Positions 32,291 to 41,092 of a DNA stretch of 51,932 nucleotides are shown here, one piece after another. Source of the stretch: Hellea sp964576765 (lineage in GTDB: Bacteria; Pseudomonadota; Alphaproteobacteria; Caulobacterales; Maricaulaceae). Each line of letters opens with the position of its first letter. The stretch's first letter is position 1. The notes beneath the pieces are model-generated. The model did not search any database, was not told the DNA's origin, and saw only the letters and a list, made by a program, of their open reading frames with translations. The DNA lies in the NCBI GenBank assembly GCA_964576765.1, contig CAZNWH010000004.1:1-51932 (forward strand), written 5' to 3'. Position numbers and translations under genes: made by a program.

Positions 32291-35128
32291 TTATTCGGCA
32301 GGCTCGGCAATTTTGCGATATTCGGAAAGTTCGTCCTCATAATTCATTTGCCAGTCTGATTTATGATTAGCCGGCGCAACGGCGACCGCTGTAACCTTAT
32401 ATTCCGGACAGCTTGTGGCCCAATCAACATTTTCGGTGGTCACTACATTCGCCCCCGTATCAGGATGATGGAATGTTGTATAAACCACACCCGGAGCCAT
32501 ACGGTCCGAGAGCTTGGCGCGAAGCGTAATTTCGCCTTTGCGAGACGAGAGCGAAACCCATTGACCATCGCGTACGCCCTGCGCCTGCGCATCACTGGGG
32601 TGAATTTCGAGAACGTCTTCATCCCACCATTGATTGTTTTCTGTCCGCCGGGTTTGCGCACCAACATTATATTGAGATAAAATCCGGCCCGTTGTCAGTA
32701 TGAGAGGAAATTTACGGTTCGTGCGTTCAGGCGTGGGTTGATATTCCGTCGGAACAAACATGCCCTTACCCCTGACAAATTCACCGACATGCATAACTTC
32801 CGCCCCGTCGGGATATTGATCATTGACTGGCCATTGTAAGCTTCCCGCTTCATCAAGAACTTCAAATGACACGTTTTCAAATTGAGGGGTCAACTCGGCA
32901 ATTTCATCCAGAATTTCGGACGCACTATTAAAGCCCATATCAATCCCAAGAGCTTTGCCAAGGTCTTGTGTGACTTCCCATTCATGCTTGCCCGTTGCAG
33001 GCTTCATAACGGGACGCACACGGTTTATACGGCGCTCGGCATTGATAAAGGTACCATCTTTTTCAAGGAAACTTGTACCCGGTAAGAAGACATGGGCAAA
33101 ACGCGCGGTTTCATTTAAGAAAAGATCCTGCACAATCAGAATATCAAGCGCCTTAAGGGCAGCTTCGACGTGTTGAATATTCGGGTCGGATTGCGCGACA
33201 TCCTCACCTTGAATATACATGCCTTTATAAGTTCCGGCGCACGCCTCATCAAACATGTTTGGAATGCGGTAACCCGGCTTATTATCCAGCTTGGTTCCCC
33301 ACTTTGTTTCAAACAGCCCCCGCGCGGCATCATCTCCTACTGGACGATAACCTGATAGCTCATGCGGGAAGCTTCCCATATCGCAAGACCCTTGAACATT
33401 ATTCTGTCCGCGCATCGGATTAACCCCCACCCCCGCCCGTCCAATATTACCTGTCGCCATGGCAAAATTTGCCATACCCATCACCATGGTTGAGCCTTGG
33501 CTATGTTCTGTAACACCCAAACCGTAATAAATGGCGGAATTATTCTCTTGGGCAAAGAGCCGCGCCGCGCCAATAAGGTCATCCTTGGGCACCCCTGTAA
33601 TCTTAGACACATTTTCGGGCGAATTGGCCGCGTCCAAAATCATCGCTTTCCACTCTTTATAGCTCTCAAGATCAGTACGTTCTTTTATAAACGCTTCATC
33701 CAGCAAGCCTTCGTTCGCTGCAATATGGGCTAGCCCATTGATCAAGGCTACATTGGTGCCTGGCTGTAATTGTAAATGGTAATCAGCTTGAATATGCGGC
33801 GTTCGAACAAGCTCGATAGCCCGCGGGTCAACAATAATAAGTTTTGCACCTTGTCGTAATCGGCGCTTCATTTGAGAGCCAAAGACGGGGTGGGCATCCG
33901 TTGGGTTAGAGCCAATGATCATGATGCAATCAGATTCCATGACGGAGTCAAAATTTTGTGTCCCCGCGCTTTCGCCAAAGGTTTGTTTCAAGCCGTAACC
34001 CGTCGGGGAATGACAAACGCGGGCACATGTATCGACATTATTATTTCCAAAGCCCTGACGAACAAGTCGCTGAACAAGCCAGACTTCTTCATTCGTACAT
34101 CGGCTGGACGTAATCCCGCCAATAGCCTTAATGCCGTGTTGCTTTTGTGCTTTTTTGAGCCGATCTGCTGCGAATTTATAAGCCTCGTTCCAAGGCACTT
34201 CCCGCCACGGATCAGTAATGGACTCCCGTATCATCGGAGCGGTAATACGATCTTTATGCGTAGCATAGCCAAAGGCAAAACGCCCTTTAACGCAGCTATG
34301 CCCGTGATTGGCTTTACCGTCTTTATAGGGCACCATTCGGATAACTTGGTCGCCTTTAAGCTCGGCTTTAAATGAACATCCTACGCCGCAATAAGCACAG
34401 GTTGTCAGAACTGTTCTGTCTGGAACGCCATTATCAATAACTGATTTTTCTTGCAACGTCGCCGTAGGACAAGCTTGAACACAAGCCCCGCAAGATACGC
34501 ATTCTGATTCCATAAAATTTTCACCCATTGAAGCGGAAATTTTAGAGTTAAATCCACGCCCTTCTACTGTCAGGGCTAGAGTTCCTTGCACCTCATCACA
34601 GGCTCGAACACAGCGCGAGCAGACAATGCACTTACTTTCATCAAAGCTAAAATATGGATTGGATGTATCGGTCGGCGCGTCATTATGGTTTTCGCCGTCA
34701 TAACCATAACGCACTTCTCTGAGACCAACAGCGCCCGCCATATCCTGCAACTCGCAATCGCCATTATCGGAGCAGGTCAAACAATCGAGTGGATGATCTG
34801 AAATATATAGCTCCATCACACCTTTTCTGATTTTGGCGAGCTGATCATCCTGAGTTGTGACTTTCATACCCTCTTCAACAAGGGTGGTGCAGGATGCTGG
34901 CGTACCGCGTTTACCATCGACCTTACACACACATAAGCGACAAGACCCAAAAGCATTCAGACTATCCGTCGCACATAATTTAGGAATAGGAATACCGGCT
35001 TCGGCGGCCGCGCGCATAACTGAAGTCCCCTCAGCTACCGTAATTTCATGCCCGTCAATTTCAAGACTTACCTCTTTATCAGCTTTAACTTTTGGCGTTC
35101 CGTAATCAGTCTCTTGTAATAAAGCCAT
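32291..35128 (-). CDS. fdsA: NAD-dependent formate dehydrogenase alpha subunit
   Basis: Catalytic molybdenum subunit, 945 aa, oxidising formate to CO2. In order: an N-terminal [2Fe-2S] domain (CATDS, CRLCVC), a His-Cys3 cluster (HPLDCLTCSDNGDC), a two-cluster ferredoxin domain (CIVCSRCVRAC, CVSCGACVQACP), the [4Fe-4S] of the Mo domain (CAYCGVGC), and the bis-MGD domain. The active-site ligand is Cys in ARVCHSPTGYG, not selenocysteine. This is the cytosolic, NAD-linked FdsA/FdhF type known from Rhodobacter and Cupriavidus. It lies four bases after fdsB. It would be the final electron-yielding step of the C1 pathway in this window. Confidence 0.96.
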   Translation of the reverse strand: MALLQETDYGTPKVKADKEVSLEIDGHEITVAEGTSVMRAAAEAGIPIPKLCATDSLNAFGSCRLCVCKVDGKRGTPASCTTLVEEGMKVTTQDDQLAKIRKGVMELYISDHPLDCLTCSDNGDCELQDMAGAVGLREVRYGYDGENHNDAPTDTSNPYFSFDESKCIVCSRCVRACDEVQGTLALTVEGRGFNSKISASMGENFMESECVSCGACVQACPTATLQEKSVIDNGVPDRTVLTTCAYCGVGCSFKAELKGDQVIRMVPYKDGKANHGHSCVKGRFAFGYATHKDRITAPMIRESITDPWREVPWNEAYKFAADRLKKAQKQHGIKAIGGITSSRCTNEEVWLVQRLVRQGFGNNNVDTCARVCHSPTGYGLKQTFGESAGTQNFDSVMESDCIMIIGSNPTDAHPVFGSQMKRRLRQGAKLIIVDPRAIELVRTPHIQADYHLQLQPGTNVALINGLAHIAANEGLLDEAFIKERTDLESYKEWKAMILDAANSPENVSKITGVPKDDLIGAARLFAQENNSAIYYGLGVTEHSQGSTMVMGMANFAMATGNIGRAGVGVNPMRGQNNVQGSCDMGSFPHELSGYRPVGDDAARGLFETKWGTKLDNKPGYRIPNMFDEACAGTYKGMYIQGEDVAQSDPNIQHVEAALKALDILIVQDLFLNETARFAHVFLPGTSFLEKDGTFINAERRINRVRPVMKPATGKHEWEVTQDLGKALGIDMGFNSASEILDEIAELTPQFENVSFEVLDEAGSLQWPVNDQYPDGAEVMHVGEFVRGKGMFVPTEYQPTPERTNRKFPLILTTGRILSQYNVGAQTRRTENNQWWDEDVLEIHPSDAQAQGVRDGQWVSLSSRKGEITLRAKLSDRMAPGVVYTTFHHPDTGANVVTTENVDWATSCPEYKVTAVAVAPANHKSDWQMNYEDELSEYRKIAEPAE

Positions 35129-35132
35129 AGGT

Positions 35133-36677
35133 TTACTCCGCTGCCATTTTGGGGGGACCTGAAAATTCGTCGGGAAAAGCCTTCATCGCTGTTCGCACGG
35201 GCATCGGTGTTAAGCCCCCCATAGCGCATAATGACGCCTCTTCCATCAGATCACATAAGTCTTCAATGACTTCAATATTCTTTGCCACCTCTTGACCCGC
35301 AGCTATCTTATCCAGCGTTTCTTTTCCGCGCACTGCACCAACCCGGCAAGGCGTACATTTCCCACAGCTTTCAATTTCACAAAATTCCATGGCGTAGCGC
35401 GCCATTGCCATCATGCTTACCGTATCATTATAGACAACAAGACCGCCATGACCGAGCATAGCACCTGCCTCTGCGAGGGTCTCATATCCCATCTCGACAT
35501 TAAAATCTTCGGGCACAATATATCCCCCTAACGGGCCGCCGGCCTGAACCGCTTTGATCGGGCGGCCGCTATGAGTTCCATCGCCAAAATCATATAGCAG
35601 CTCTTTAAGGGTTACGCCGAAAGCTTTTTCAACAAGGCCTCCCTGTTTAATATCGCCCGCTAATTGAAAAGGTTGAGTTCCTTTTGAACGACCCTGACCA
35701 TACTCGGAATAAGCTTTAGCCCCCTTTGACATGATAAAGGGGACAGAACCTAATGTCAGAACATTATTGACTATCGTAGGCTTATCAAACAGTCCGCTTA
35801 TAGCCGGGATCGGAGGTTTGACTTTGACTTGACCACGCTTACCTTCAAGACTTTCGAGCATTGAGCTTTCTTCGCCGCAAATATAGGCGCCTGCCCCAAC
35901 GCGGATATATAGATTAAACGTCGTGCCGCTCTCTTTAATATTCTCCCCAAGCCAGCCAGCATCCTCCATGATATGAATAGCGCGGCGCATTGTTTTAATC
36001 GCATGGGGGTATTCAGAGCGAATATAAATATAACCAGTATCGGCACCAATAGCTCTGCCGCCAATAATCATACCTTCGATGAGAGAAAACGGATCGCCCT
36101 CCATCAACATTCTATCGGCAAATGTGCCGCTATCGCCTTCATCAGCATTAGCACAAATATATTTTTGCCCCTCGGGCTGAGCTAAAGCCGTCTTCCATTT
36201 AATGCCCGCAGGAAATCCCGCGCCGCCGCGCCCGCGCAGGCCTGACTCAGTGATCGTTTCCACAATGATCTCGGGCAGTATTTTCAAAGCTTTCTGAAGT
36301 CCGTCTAATCCACCATATAATTCGTAATCCGACAAGCTTAGAGGATCTATTACGCCAACGCGCGAAAAGGTCAGGCGTTCTTGTTTCGCTAAATAGGGAA
36401 TTTCCTCGGTTAAGCCATGTCCGAGTTTGTGGTCAGCCCCTTTTAAGAACCCTGCTTTAAACAGGCTAGGAATATCATCAACGTTTACCGGGCCATAGGC
36501 CACACGCCCTTTATCCGTTTCAACCTCGATCAAAGGCTCAAGCCATAATAGCCCCCGAGAGCCATTGCGTATAATCTCAATATCCTTACCGCCCTGCTTG
36601 GTCATAGCCTCGGCCACATCGTCAGCCCCCATGGAGAGCGCCGCAGCGTCACAGGGGATATAGACTTTTACGCTCAT
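35133..36677 (-). CDS. fdsB: Formate dehydrogenase beta subunit (NuoF-like)
   Basis: Diaphorase subunit carrying FMN and one [4Fe-4S] cluster, related to NuoF, passing electrons from formate to NAD+. The FMN/NADH site is GLRGRGGAGFPAGIKWK (around residue 150), with ANADEGDSGTF and GAGAYICGEESSMLESLEG, and the cluster ligands in ESCGKCTPCRVG with a later Cys in EEASLCAMGG. The first 110 residues form a thioredoxin-like extension, typical of FdsB. Length is 514 aa. It overlaps fdsG by four bases and lies four bases before fdsA. Confidence 0.95.
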   Translation of the reverse strand: MSVKVYIPCDAAALSMGADDVAEAMTKQGGKDIEIIRNGSRGLLWLEPLIEVETDKGRVAYGPVNVDDIPSLFKAGFLKGADHKLGHGLTEEIPYLAKQERLTFSRVGVIDPLSLSDYELYGGLDGLQKALKILPEIIVETITESGLRGRGGAGFPAGIKWKTALAQPEGQKYICANADEGDSGTFADRMLMEGDPFSLIEGMIIGGRAIGADTGYIYIRSEYPHAIKTMRRAIHIMEDAGWLGENIKESGTTFNLYIRVGAGAYICGEESSMLESLEGKRGQVKVKPPIPAISGLFDKPTIVNNVLTLGSVPFIMSKGAKAYSEYGQGRSKGTQPFQLAGDIKQGGLVEKAFGVTLKELLYDFGDGTHSGRPIKAVQAGGPLGGYIVPEDFNVEMGYETLAEAGAMLGHGGLVVYNDTVSMMAMARYAMEFCEIESCGKCTPCRVGAVRGKETLDKIAAGQEVAKNIEVIEDLCDLMEEASLCAMGGLTPMPVRTAMKAFPDEFSGPPKMAAE

Positions 36678-37156
36678 GATCTTGAGCCTTCACGGTGCTT
36701 CATGGAAAGGGTTTTGAGCTTGCCTATATCAACGCGTCCATAAAGGTTATTCTCAATCATAATGGCGGGTCCCAAAGCACAATTCCCAAGGCAATAAGTG
36801 GCCTCCAAAGCAATATCTTTGCCGCCTCCGTCAAGCGCCGTCCCGAAGGTTTTTTCGGCTTTAGAAATTAAATCCTGCGCGCCCACAGCTTGGCAAGCTT
36901 CAGCGCGGCAAATTTTGATTATCTGCTTAGCTTGTTGCTCGCGTTTATAATCATGATAAAAACTAGCAACACCATGAATTTCAGCCCGCGAAATATTCAG
37001 CGCATAGGCAATTGTACGCAAGGCTCCATCATTTAGGAAACCGTTTTTGAGCTGTACGGCATGTAAAATCTCCAATAATTCATCTGCTTTATCGCCATGT
37101 TCATAGCAGATGTCGCGGGCAACTTTATCTTCAACCGTATTGAGTAATGTGACCAT
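36674..37156 (-). CDS. fdsG: Formate dehydrogenase gamma subunit (NuoE-like)
   Basis: Thioredoxin-like [2Fe-2S] subunit of 160 aa related to NuoE. The four cluster ligands are in ICRAEACQAVG (Cys-x4-Cys) and YCLGNCALGP (Cys-x3-Cys). The N-terminal helical domain includes ISRAEIHGVASFYHDY. It is the first gene of fdsGBA-fdhD; the 104-base region upstream, down to the end of the Rieske gene, should hold the promoter. Confidence 0.94.
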   Translation of the reverse strand: MVTLLNTVEDKVARDICYEHGDKADELLEILHAVQLKNGFLNDGALRTIAYALNISRAEIHGVASFYHDYKREQQAKQIIKICRAEACQAVGAQDLISKAEKTFGTALDGGGKDIALEATYCLGNCALGPAIMIENNLYGRVDIGKLKTLSMKHREGSRS

Positions 37157-37260
37157 CTTAATACCTAGCTTAACACAGTTCTGCTATTACATAAAACTTT
37201 AGCAAAACAAGGCTGAGGCGCCATTATAAGTGTTTGAAATATTCTATATTTAAGTACTAT

Positions 37261-38403
37261 TTATGTAGCTTGTAATTTCGTAGCGACCCATTTGTGAAAA
37301 ATATGAGTTGGACCATCCATAACGGGCGAAAATTTACCTCCATCAAAGAGTGGGCCATGACGCCCCTTTTGCATCCCTTCAACAACCTTTACATCTTCGG
37401 TAAAAACGTCCTGCCAGATACGTGCATTTTCTTGCAACATGTCCTGCCATTGCGGTGTATCGATATCTTCATCAGCGTAAAAAAGCGCAACGCGTTCAAG
37501 GGTGATCTCAGGCCCCTTTGGCATGAGTAACATCGCAAAAGCATGATCGCGGTGAACCCCTAATAAGACATTAGGGAAAAAAGAGACATATTCACCCTGT
37601 TTATCCCACTGTTTAGAAATGGCTTTAAAGTCATTAAATTTTTTGCCACCATCACCAATTAACTGCCTATAGTTACGGGTACCTTGGCCAGAATAGTCAC
37701 TATGGTTTTCTATATTATAGTGTACATCTATGGGTGAGATTTCATTAAGTTCTGGGTGAACCCAAGGTAAGTGATAAGCCTCACAGAAATTTTCTATCGC
37801 AAACTTCCAATTCGTATTCAGTTTCATATCAAACCGGCTGACCTGTCCCCCTAGATGATAGGGTTGATCAAATTCTCTCCATCTTTCAATAATATCTGAA
37901 TGCACTTTAGGAAAGTCAGGCGCATCGTTTGAAAAATTAATAAAGATAACACCTTGCCAAACATGGCTTCGAATTTGAAACAAGCCTAACTCTTCCGGCT
38001 TAATCGCGTCATGGGTATCCACACCGACACCTCCAACATAAGGCGTACGTACAAGCGCGCCGTCATGATCATAACACCAACTATGATAGGGGCAACGTAT
38101 AGGGCCTTTCAAATGGGTGGGCTTATCAACTAAGATCATGCCTCGATGTCGGCAGGTATTCTGAAAGACATTTACCTGTCCGTCTCGCGCTCTGACCACC
38201 AAAAGAGGTGACCCCAGAAAATCTACAGGAAAAGCATCACCGACTTTAGGGACATCCGATTCAAAGGCTAGGGCTGACCAGGATTTCAGAAATATCTTCT
38301 CACGCTCAACATCATACATCTCAGATGAAATATAATGCGCGTTAGGCAGCCCTCTGGCTTCATCCGTCGATTTAAGAACTGCCTCTAGACCATATGCAGG
38401 CAT
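37261..38403 (-). CDS. Rieske oxygenase alpha subunit, quaternary-ammonium type
   Basis: Rieske non-heme iron oxygenase of 380 aa. The [2Fe-2S] ligands are Cys84-x-His86 (TCRHRG) and Cys104-x2-His107 (CPYHSWCY). The iron site is His211, His216 and Asp337, and the residue bridging the two centres is Glu208 (ENFCEAYHLPWVH) instead of the more common Asp, as in carnitine monooxygenase CntA. This places it with choline, carnitine, glycine betaine and stachydrine oxygenases. Oxygenative demethylation of glycine betaine is a reasonable guess from context. No reductase (GbcB/CntB type) is next to it. It is the gene downstream of the LysR regulator, 139 bases away. Confidence 0.85.
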   Translation of the reverse strand: MPAYGLEAVLKSTDEARGLPNAHYISSEMYDVEREKIFLKSWSALAFESDVPKVGDAFPVDFLGSPLLVVRARDGQVNVFQNTCRHRGMILVDKPTHLKGPIRCPYHSWCYDHDGALVRTPYVGGVGVDTHDAIKPEELGLFQIRSHVWQGVIFINFSNDAPDFPKVHSDIIERWREFDQPYHLGGQVSRFDMKLNTNWKFAIENFCEAYHLPWVHPELNEISPIDVHYNIENHSDYSGQGTRNYRQLIGDGGKKFNDFKAISKQWDKQGEYVSFFPNVLLGVHRDHAFAMLLMPKGPEITLERVALFYADEDIDTPQWQDMLQENARIWQDVFTEDVKVVEGMQKGRHGPLFDGGKFSPVMDGPTHIFHKWVATKLQAT

Positions 38404-38542
38404 CTAAATCTCCATCTCCCTTGGCGTTTTACTATGTTAAATTCTCAATTCAGTGTCACCAAGATCAAACTGGCGACATAAGCGCTTTTAAAGATAAAAC
38501 ATAACCGTTTAAGATAACCTTCAAGGCCATAGTCAGGCCATA

Positions 38543-39529
38543 TCAATGTTCCCTGTCACGTTCTGAATCTTCAATATCCCAATGAAACTTCTCTTCAATC
38601 CAAGGAACTTTATCATATAACACCGGAATACAGTCCGTTCGAAGTAAGCGTCTGGCCTCGTTTGCGATTTTAATCGGCATTTGCCCAAGACTATTTTCAC
38701 GCGATAACAAATCGAAGTGGCGGCTAAATTGTCCTCGTGACAGAGGCTCTATTCTAACGTGGTCCAAGAGTTCCTGTTTCTGCAAAAGACAAAGAGGCGT
38801 AGAGATCCCCCATCCAACACCTTCAGCAACAGCCATAGTATGCCCCGGCGCGGAATCAAATTCTGCAATATCAGGAAATTTCAATCTTAGTCGGTTAAGC
38901 TGAGATTCAATACGCAATCCCATGGCCGAGCGCAGGGAATAGCGTAAAAATGGCAGATCACGTACGCCATCCATAATATCAACCGAACCTTTATAGTCCT
39001 TAGGAAAGACAAGGACATAAGGCTCTTTAAAGATAAGTTGTCGATCAAGCCCTGCAACATCCTCCATCACATTACTAGACGTAATGATGATATCAATATT
39101 GTGAGATAAAAACTCTTCACGGTGATAAGGGGATAAGCCCGCCCAAATTCGCCAATAACTTGATATATCTTGCAAAGATTTATATAGTTTCGCTCCCAAA
39201 ACAGCAGACATACTATCTGTCATCGCGATGGTAAGCATAGCAAGCTTACGCTGTTCTAATGTCTGAGTTTCACGGAAAGTTTCTTTTGTATCGCGAATAA
39301 TTTGCCGACCCCGTTCCAGCAATATACGGCCAGCCGCCGTTAATACAATCGGCCTGACGGAACGGTCAAAAAGTTTCGTTCCAATCGCATCTTCAAGGCC
39401 TGCAATTATTTGAGACACAGCCGATTGCGTCATGCGTAAAACACGGGCGCTTTGCGTCATCCCACCTTGATCTGCGGTTACAACAAAAACCTGCAAAGAT
39501 CTCAGGTCAAAATTATTTGGAATTTTCAC
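38543..39529 (-). CDS. LysR family transcriptional regulator
   Basis: LysR-type regulator of 328 aa. The N-terminal winged helix-turn-helix is clear (LQVFVVTADQGGMTQSARVLRMTQSAVSQ, two adjoining blocks, followed by LEDAIGTKLFDR), and a periplasmic-binding-like effector domain fills residues 95-300. Start: GTG at 39529 with GGAGAG six bases before it. It is divergent from the FAD oxidoreductase-dehydrogenase-dmdA operon and directly upstream of the Rieske gene, so either or both are likely targets. A near-perfect palindrome lies 20 bases upstream of its start. The effector is unknown; DMSP or a related onium compound is a guess. Confidence 0.9.
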   Translation of the reverse strand: MKIPNNFDLRSLQVFVVTADQGGMTQSARVLRMTQSAVSQIIAGLEDAIGTKLFDRSVRPIVLTAAGRILLERGRQIIRDTKETFRETQTLEQRKLAMLTIAMTDSMSAVLGAKLYKSLQDISSYWRIWAGLSPYHREEFLSHNIDIIITSSNVMEDVAGLDRQLIFKEPYVLVFPKDYKGSVDIMDGVRDLPFLRYSLRSAMGLRIESQLNRLRLKFPDIAEFDSAPGHTMAVAEGVGWGISTPLCLLQKQELLDHVRIEPLSRGQFSRHFDLLSRENSLGQMPIKIANEARRLLRTDCIPVLYDKVPWIEEKFHWDIEDSERDREH

Positions 39530-39548
39530 GTCAACTCTCCAAAATAGC

Positions 39549-39575
39549 CTTATTATTAGCTCTCCTAATCATAAG
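39549..39575. promoter_or_regulatory. Candidate LysR-binding palindrome (T-N11-A)
   Basis: CTTATTATTAG (39549-39559) and CTAATCATAAG (39565-39575) are complementary at 10 of 11 positions around the spacer CTCTC. The inner part, ATTAG-N5-CTAAT, fits the LysR consensus T-N11-A. It lies just before the start of the LysR gene and within the region shared with the divergent dmdA operon, where LysR proteins usually bind. Confidence 0.55.
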
Positions 39576-39623
39576 ACTGAGTAATGTAAATCCGCGAATT
39601 GCATGCGCAATATAGTTTATTTC

Positions 39624-39640
39624 TTATGCGAGCAGCATAA
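39624..39640. promoter_or_regulatory. Second palindrome in the LysR/dmdA-operon intergenic region
   Basis: TTATGC (39624-39629) and GCATAA (39635-39640) are exact complements with a five-base spacer. It lies about 100 bases upstream of the FAD oxidoreductase start. The spacing of the symmetry does not match T-N11-A as well as the site at 39549, so it may be a second LysR site or a site for another protein. Confidence 0.35.
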
Positions 39641-39738
39641 ATCTGCCTAATAGGGGGCGATTAGAATGGGTGATAAATTTTCAAGCGAGTTGTGCCTGCC
39701 CTCAAGAGGATTTAAGCGAGACGTAATTCGGAGATTTC

Positions 39739-41091
39739 ATGGCCCTACCTCAATTCATTAAATATGTCATTATTGGCGCTGGTATTCATGGACTTTCTAC
39801 GGCGTATCATCTGGCTAAATCGTTAAAAGCCTCAGGAAAAGGTAGCGGAAACGACATCATCATATTAGATAAAACCGGAATTGCTGCTGGAGCCTCCGGT
39901 ATTGCCTGCGGAGTTGTACGCAATAATTATTATCAACCGGCGATGCGCGAATTGATGGCCCATTCAGTTGATGTTTGGGAAACCGATCCCGAAGCTTATT
40001 CCTATCACCCCGTTGGCTATATGCAGATATCATGTGAATCCATGCATGAGGATGTTGGCTCGATTTATGAGCAACAAAAAGCCATTGGCTATGAAAGCGA
40101 GTTCATTGAAGGGGAAAGCGAATGCACCGCCTATATGAAAAACATCTATGATGATTGGCAAGCGGGCAATATCACCTCAGTGCTCCATGAAAAAAAAGGC
40201 GGTTACGCCAATAATACAAAATCCATGCAAGGACTTGCTACTAAAGCAAAAGCCGAGGGTGTTCGTATCATATCCGGTCTGGAAGCCACGGGCTTTAAAC
40301 GCGCGAATGGCGCGTCATCTGCGATAACAGCTGTTGAAACTAATCAAGGTGACATCGCTTGTGACTATGTTGTTATCGGGGCCGGCCCGTGGGTGCGAGA
40401 CTTCTGGAACATGCTAGAGTTACCCAAGACGGTTAGCATTAAAGGCGCGGATGGGTCACTCCATGATGGTATCGGCATGTGGACATATTGGCAGCTGGAA
40501 GAAGGCGTCTTAAATATCGACCCAAACATGTTTAAAACCAATGATGGTCAACAGCCCCCTGTTATGCATGTGGATACTGACGCCGCTCTTTTATCCACAG
40601 TTGATGGCTCAACCATCACCGAAGAAGGTCATATTTGGGGCTTATATTATAAGCCTGATTTTCATTTTGGCGGTGTCCAAGGCGGCGCGATGCCCTATCC
40701 CGTAAAAACCCCGGTAGATGAGTTACAACTCGACCCTTACGGCCCTGCTTCCCCGGAATGGATTTCTTCGCCTGAATTCGCCCATATGTGGGTTTCGGCC
40801 CTTGCTCATTGTCATAAACGCTTTGAGGGCATGATGGGGCAATATCATAAAGAACCCTCAGGCGGAGTAGGCTGTTTCACGCCTGATAATTTCCCTGTCT
40901 TCGATGAGTTTTGTGAAAACTGCTATATCATTGCCGATAGCAATCACGGCTATAAAATGCTCGGTGTAGGTAAATTAGTCGCCGAGCACATCATGGGATC
41001 AACCTCGGAGTTACTTAAACCTTTCCGATTTGGACGATACGCAGATGGAGAACTCCATCCGACATCGAATAGCCCCTTCCCGTGGAGTTAA
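39739..41091 (+). CDS. FAD-dependent amine oxidoreductase (DAO family)
   Basis: Single-domain flavoprotein of 450 aa related to sarcosine oxidase beta and glycine/dimethylglycine oxidases. The Rossmann motif is VIIGAGIHGLSTAYHLA (9-25), followed by LDKTGIAAGASGIACGVVRNNYY, where the Ser-Gly-Ile-Ala-Cys-Gly stretch replaces the GGNTGRNTT of SoxB. The C-terminal ADSNHGYKMLGVGKLVAEHI block contacts FAD. It has no GcvT domain, so it would release formaldehyde or pass electrons without folate unless a partner helps. It is the first gene of the operon with the dehydrogenase (one base gap) and dmdA. Substrate unknown, probably a secondary or tertiary amine or N-methyl compound. Confidence 0.82.
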   Translation: MALPQFIKYVIIGAGIHGLSTAYHLAKSLKASGKGSGNDIIILDKTGIAAGASGIACGVVRNNYYQPAMRELMAHSVDVWETDPEAYSYHPVGYMQISCESMHEDVGSIYEQQKAIGYESEFIEGESECTAYMKNIYDDWQAGNITSVLHEKKGGYANNTKSMQGLATKAKAEGVRIISGLEATGFKRANGASSAITAVETNQGDIACDYVVIGAGPWVRDFWNMLELPKTVSIKGADGSLHDGIGMWTYWQLEEGVLNIDPNMFKTNDGQQPPVMHVDTDAALLSTVDGSTITEEGHIWGLYYKPDFHFGGVQGGAMPYPVKTPVDELQLDPYGPASPEWISSPEFAHMWVSALAHCHKRFEGMMGQYHKEPSGGVGCFTPDNFPVFDEFCENCYIIADSNHGYKMLGVGKLVAEHIMGSTSELLKPFRFGRYADGELHPTSNSPFPWS

Positions 41092-41092
41092 T

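Noticed and set aside
32363..34801. Several frames opposite fdsA up to 167 codons
   Set aside because: All lie opposite a certain gene and show no recognisable protein features.
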